From CBDANW01 sp965197825 (GTDB lineage Bacteria; Acidobacteriota; Vicinamibacteria; Marinacidobacterales; DATDRI01): a stretch of DNA of 64,000 nt. Position numbers and translations under genes: made by a program. The DNA is taken from contig CBDANW010000002.1 in the NCBI GenBank assembly GCA_965197825.1, positions 1,798,001 to 1,862,000 of the forward strand. The letters run 5' to 3'. The notes under the pieces were generated by a model that made no database searches, was not told the origin of the DNA, and was given only the letters and a program-made list of their open reading frames with translations. Below are positions 61,144-64,000 of the stretch, one piece after another (position 1 is the stretch's first letter; each line of letters starts with the position of its first letter).

Positions 61144-61217
61144 GTCGCCGGTGGGGCGACCTACTGGGTTTACCGTGCACCGCCTCCTGCCTATGTGGAT
61201 TTCGAACGCCGTTATGA
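60093..61217 (+). CDS. IS630-family transposase
   Basis: A transposase of about 374 residues. An N-terminal helix-turn-helix region (ARMLLLLADGASYTQVQQT, KRRFLEERLAGLYARHEG) precedes the DDE core: D in FCIDEKTAIQALDRRD, D in VILDNLSAHK, E in NKIELWFSKIER. The frame has no stop within the element: its last roughly 25 residues are read through the right terminal repeat into the host gene (stop 61217). Start ATG 60093 is chosen because it follows the 7-bp array. The gene looks intact, so the element may still be mobile. Confidence 0.9.
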   Translation: MRGRAVVLTQAEHRELGKRVSSRSGRADDARIARMLLLLADGASYTQVQQTVGCTAPFISKWKRRFLEERLAGLYARHEGRPIQVLTPRMEARILSWTQKKPTDGSTHWSTRRLAKKLGIHHMMVARTWKKHGLQPHRIEHYKASNDPDFETKAADIIGLYMNPPQHAAVFCIDEKTAIQALDRRDPILPLSPGRAERHGFEYVRHGTLSLYAAFDTKTGVVLGKTVRRHTSQEFVAFLEQLVASHKRKREIHVILDNLSAHKTAKVAQFLEANPKVRLHFTSTYSSWLNKIELWFSKIERALIHRGVFTSTHDLTRKIMRYIRKYNEDPKRTIRHDALKPLNVQLLQSTSRRWGDLLGLPCTASCLCGFRTPL

Positions 61218-63186
61218 AGAGGGATTCATCTCCGGCTTCCACGGCCACGAACGGATGGATGGGCGGGGTTTCCGCTGGAGTACGGGCGACTCGAGAGTGC
61301 GGTTGGAAAACCTCCCCGTCCAAACGCGTCTTCGCGTCGAGGTGCGCGTCAAGGGGCTGCGACCGATGGATGTGCCTCTTCCGCAAATTCGTTTCACCGT
61401 CAACGGTGTCACCGCCTTCGAGACGCTGTGCGACCCCGGGCTGGTGACCTATCGCTTTGGGGTCACGCTAAGAGAAAATTTCTTCGAGCTCGGGATCCAT
61501 CCAGAAGTGTTCGTCCCTGCCGACTACGAACGACAAGACGATCGCGTGCTAGGGGTGCAGGTCTTTTCGGTGAGCGTCCAGCCACAAGGTGAAGGGTCGG
61601 AGCGGGCGGCGCCAGCGAGAACCATGATGCTGGCGGGTGCCGTTCTTCTGGCGGCGGGTTTGCTGGCCGGTCTTTCTCTCGGTGCGTTCTCTTTGGCAGC
61701 GTGTTTTATCATCGGTGGCTTCACGTACTTTCTCGGTCAGGGCAGCGTGCTCTTTTCGTCGTACCCGCAACGTCTCTTGCTGTGGCCGGGGCCACGCTGG
61801 TCACAAGTGGGCTTCTGCGAGTTGTCCTTTCTCGAGCGAAATGGCTCTCTCCCCATGAACGATCGGTCCTCATCGGTGTTCTGGCTGCGGGACTCTTCTT
61901 GAAGCTAGGAGGGCTCTTCTACCCGTCTTTTTTCAGCTCGGACGCCGAGTTCCACGCCAACCGACTCCTAGAAGTCATGGAAGGCAATTTCTTTACGACT
62001 TCGGTCACGCAGCACGATCCCCCGTTTCGGATTCCGTATCCGATCTCCCTGTATGTTTTCGTGGCACCGGTCTCCGCCTTAGGAATTGGTTCCATTGCCA
62101 TATTGAAGACGGTGACCGCGTTGGCGGATCTCGGGGTGAGCTTGGCGTTGGCTTTTCTTGGTGCTCGATTCCTTCAGGACGCGTGGGGCGGGATCCTGGC
62201 GGCCGCCATCTACCAGCTCGTTCCCATGAATTTCCTGGCCTTCTCGTCCGGAAACTTCACGAACATCTTCGGCGCGGCGGCAACCGTTTTTTTCCTTGCC
62301 CTACTCTTAGTTGCCTTCCCGGGCGCGCTCTCCGGGGCATACCAAGTTGGTCCTGGCGGGAGTCCTATTGACTTCCTTGGTTGCCCTGACCGCACACTTC
62401 GGCTCGTTTCTCTACAGAGCTCTGCTCTGGCCGGTATGGTTGGCCGCGATATTCTGGATCGCTCCTCGGCTGCAGGAGGGAGGACAGGAGAAGCGAATCC
62501 TAGTAGCCGTCGCAGCGAGTTTCGTCGTGGCGTGTGTTTACTACTTGGGCTACGCTGCGCTCTTCACGAGCCAGTGGGAGCGCGTGCTCTCGTGAGACTA
62601 CGCAACGGGAGGTGCGGCCACGGGAGGGCCTCTCGCCAAGCTGGTCTTCAACTGGACCTTCTTTCGGGAGCAGGTCGGATCCGTGTTTGCGGTCGTGGCC
62701 TTGCTCGGTGCGATCCCGATCGTTCGGAAGGCGGGCAGCAGCGCGTTTCATGCGGCGGCAGGCGCCTGGCTCGGGGTGACGGCAGTCTTCTTGCTGCTCG
62801 ATCTGACGACGGCGCTGGAAGTCCGTTACGTGCTTCAGGTTCTACCGTTGCTGGCCCTGTTCGTGGGAAGTTTCCTCTCGGGGGCGTTCCGAAGAGGAAT
62901 CGTCGACCGCGTCGCCGCCATCGCGGTCTCCGGCTACCTGGCTGTGATGGGGTTGAGGAGTTACGCGTATTGTTTGTTAGAACGGTATCACTAAATGCGA
63001 TCGATTTTCGCCGGCCCATTTCAGTGTCGCCGGGCTCGCCCATCAGCTCAGGGCGCCCTCACTCCTCGTTCGGGCGCTCGCCGCTCCGCCGACTTCGCGG
63101 CTGCGCGGCAGCTGAAGGCTCCTCGCTGCAGGCTAGCATCAATCAGTCGCCTTCAAAGTGTAGCTGGCCAAAAGGAATGAATATTC

Positions 63187-64000
63187 TTGGGTGAGACGGA
63201 AGCCGTTCTAGAGAACCTGGTCGAGATCCTTCTCCTCGCCTGCGTGGTGGCGATAGCGGTAAAGCGAATCCACGTTCCCTACACGACCGCTCTCGTCCTG
63301 GTTGGCATTGCGGTCAGCTCCCTGCCCTTTCATCTCGAAGTCCGGCTCAGCAAAGAGCTGGTTCTTCTCGTGATTCTTCCGCCCCTCTTGTTCCAGGGAG
63401 CGCTGCACACGGATCTCGATCAACTGAGGCGCCATCTCTTACCCATCGTGACGCTCGCGGTGCCCGGGCTCGTCGTGGCGATGCTGCTGATGGGTGCCAT
63501 GCTCCACTACTCGCTCGGCATGCCATGGCTCAAGGGCATGCTCTTCGGCGCCATGGTCGCGGCCACCGATCCGATTTCGGTTTTGGCAATCTTCCGCGAG
63601 GTCAAGACGCCGGCTCGGTTGAAGGTGCTGGTGGAAGGAGAAAGCCTCCTTAACGATGGGACCAGCGTGGTTCTGTTCGGCGTGATCTACGGCGCACTCT
63701 ACGGCGGGACGGAAGTGACCGCGCTAAGCGCCGGTCTGGAGTTCTTCAAAGTCGTGATCGGTGGTGCGGTAGTTGGACTCGCCCTGGGCTATTTGGCGTA
63801 TCGGACCATGAAGCGCCTCGACGATCACTTGCTGGAGGTGACACTCACCGTGGTGTTGGTATTCGGGAGTTTCCTCGTCGCAGAGCTGCTTCACTTCTCA
63901 GGAGTGATCGCGGTTGTTTTGGCAGGACTCATCATGGGCAACTACGGGCGCATGTTTTCGATGACCAAGCGAACGCGGGAGACGGTGGAGAATTTTTGGG
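63187..64000 (+). CDS. CPA1-family Na+/H+ antiporter, N-terminal part
   Basis: The open frame runs off the end of the window (271 codons seen; full proteins are 500 or more). The first residues are GETEAVLENLVEILLLACV, then membrane helices with PYTTALVLVGIAVSSLP, the conserved ATDPISVLAIFREVKTP (the ATDP motif) and the ion-binding VEGESLLNDGTSVVLFG (ND signature). NhaP/Nhe-type exchangers expel Na+ for protons. The start is TTG 63187; a GGAATG-like site lies upstream. The 190 bp before it hold nothing convincing. Confidence 0.85.
   Translation, partial: MGETEAVLENLVEILLLACVVAIAVKRIHVPYTTALVLVGIAVSSLPFHLEVRLSKELVLLVILPPLLFQGALHTDLDQLRRHLLPIVTLAVPGLVVAMLLMGAMLHYSLGMPWLKGMLFGAMVAATDPISVLAIFREVKTPARLKVLVEGESLLNDGTSVVLFGVIYGALYGGTEVTALSAGLEFFKVVIGGAVVGLALGYLAYRTMKRLDDHLLEVTLTVVLVFGSFLVAELLHFSGVIAVVLAGLIMGNYGRMFSMTKRTRETVENFW

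Larger units (their letters stand above)
59832..62994 (+). pseudogene. GT-C-like membrane protein gene split by IS630 and decayed
   Basis: Reading from ATG 59832 gives a signal/membrane helix ALNVALALLPVLV that stops at the IS630 insertion (59881). Joining base 59880 to the TA at 61142-61143 restores one continuous frame: LVAGGATYWVYRAPPPAYV and then FERRYEEGFISGFHG. A soluble beta-rich part (RLRVEVRVKGLRPMDVPL) precedes a membrane domain with SSDAEFHANRLLEVMEGNFF, like GT-C transferases. The frame shifts between about 61750 and 61800, shifts again near 62330-62350, and meets a TGA at 62593-62595 before the last part (WTFFREQVGSVFAVVALLG). The gene ends at TAA 62992-62994. It overlaps the preceding gene's stop and was probably a paralogous glycosyltransferase. 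Confidence 0.8.

Noticed and set aside
62593..62595. TGA as selenocysteine in the split GT-C gene
   Set aside because: No hairpin of the right form follows, and the gene is already broken by an IS element and frameshifts; a nonsense mutation is simpler.
62995..63180. 61-codon frame before the antiporter gene
   Set aside because: Short, basic and without homology or a ribosome-binding site.

Overview
The window is high-GC bacterial chromosome around a replication origin. The cell is Gram-negative: YidC has a long periplasmic domain, and there are surface-polysaccharide genes, a heptosyltransferase-like enzyme, lipoproteins and a bactofilin. ATP synthase subunits b and b-prime as separate genes, origin-linked rpmH-rnpA-yidD-yidC-khpB-rsmG-parA-parB-bactofilin, and a high-GC style fit an Acidobacteriota-like lineage. 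That placement is an inference with low to moderate confidence. A selenocysteine codon in selD implies that the organism makes selenoproteins.

Layout. 0-4 kb: end of a PKD-like protein, a methyltransferase, and a scar where an IS256-type remnant lies between a truncated dam gene and a truncated MATE transporter. 4-10 kb (minus strand): ATP synthase operon (b', b, delta, alpha, gamma, beta, epsilon). 10-17.6 kb (minus): selD with UGA-encoded selenocysteine, bactofilin, parB, parA with a parS site, an opposite-strand LAGLIDADG gene containing an in-frame TGA, then rsmG, khpB, yidC, yidD, rnpA, rpmH. 17.6-19.6 kb: origin region, with DnaA boxes on both sides of dnaA and an AT-rich tract before dnaN. 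19.6-25.8 kb (plus): dnaN, gyrB, gyrA. Genes run outward from the origin on both sides.

25.9-40 kb: two lipoproteins, the operon yvcK-glmU-glmS-uvrD/pcrA (GlmU keeps only its acetyltransferase half intact), a TPR protein, rsmI (two frameshifts), a glycosyltransferase, a nucleotide-sugar epimerase, a DegT aminotransferase and pfkA (two frameshifts). 40-48 kb: IS66 remnant, secreted alpha/beta hydrolase, sulfatase-like lipoprotein and a ClpC-type chaperone.

47.8-59.9 kb: envelope polysaccharide locus. It has GT4 and GT9 glycosyltransferases, a Wzx-like flippase and a nonulosonic (sialic-acid-like) acid set: three cytidylyltransferase domains, two NeuB-type synthases, a NeuA-PseG fusion and an SDR enzyme, followed by a GT-C membrane glycosyltransferase. 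59.8-63 kb: a second GT-C-like gene was split by an IS630 element carrying 26 copies of a 7-bp repeat; removing the element at its TA target restores the reading frame, but the rest of the gene has decayed. The window ends inside a CPA1 Na+/H+ antiporter gene.

Several conserved genes carry single-base indels in G/C runs. Whether these are real decay or sequencing error cannot be decided from the sequence alone.
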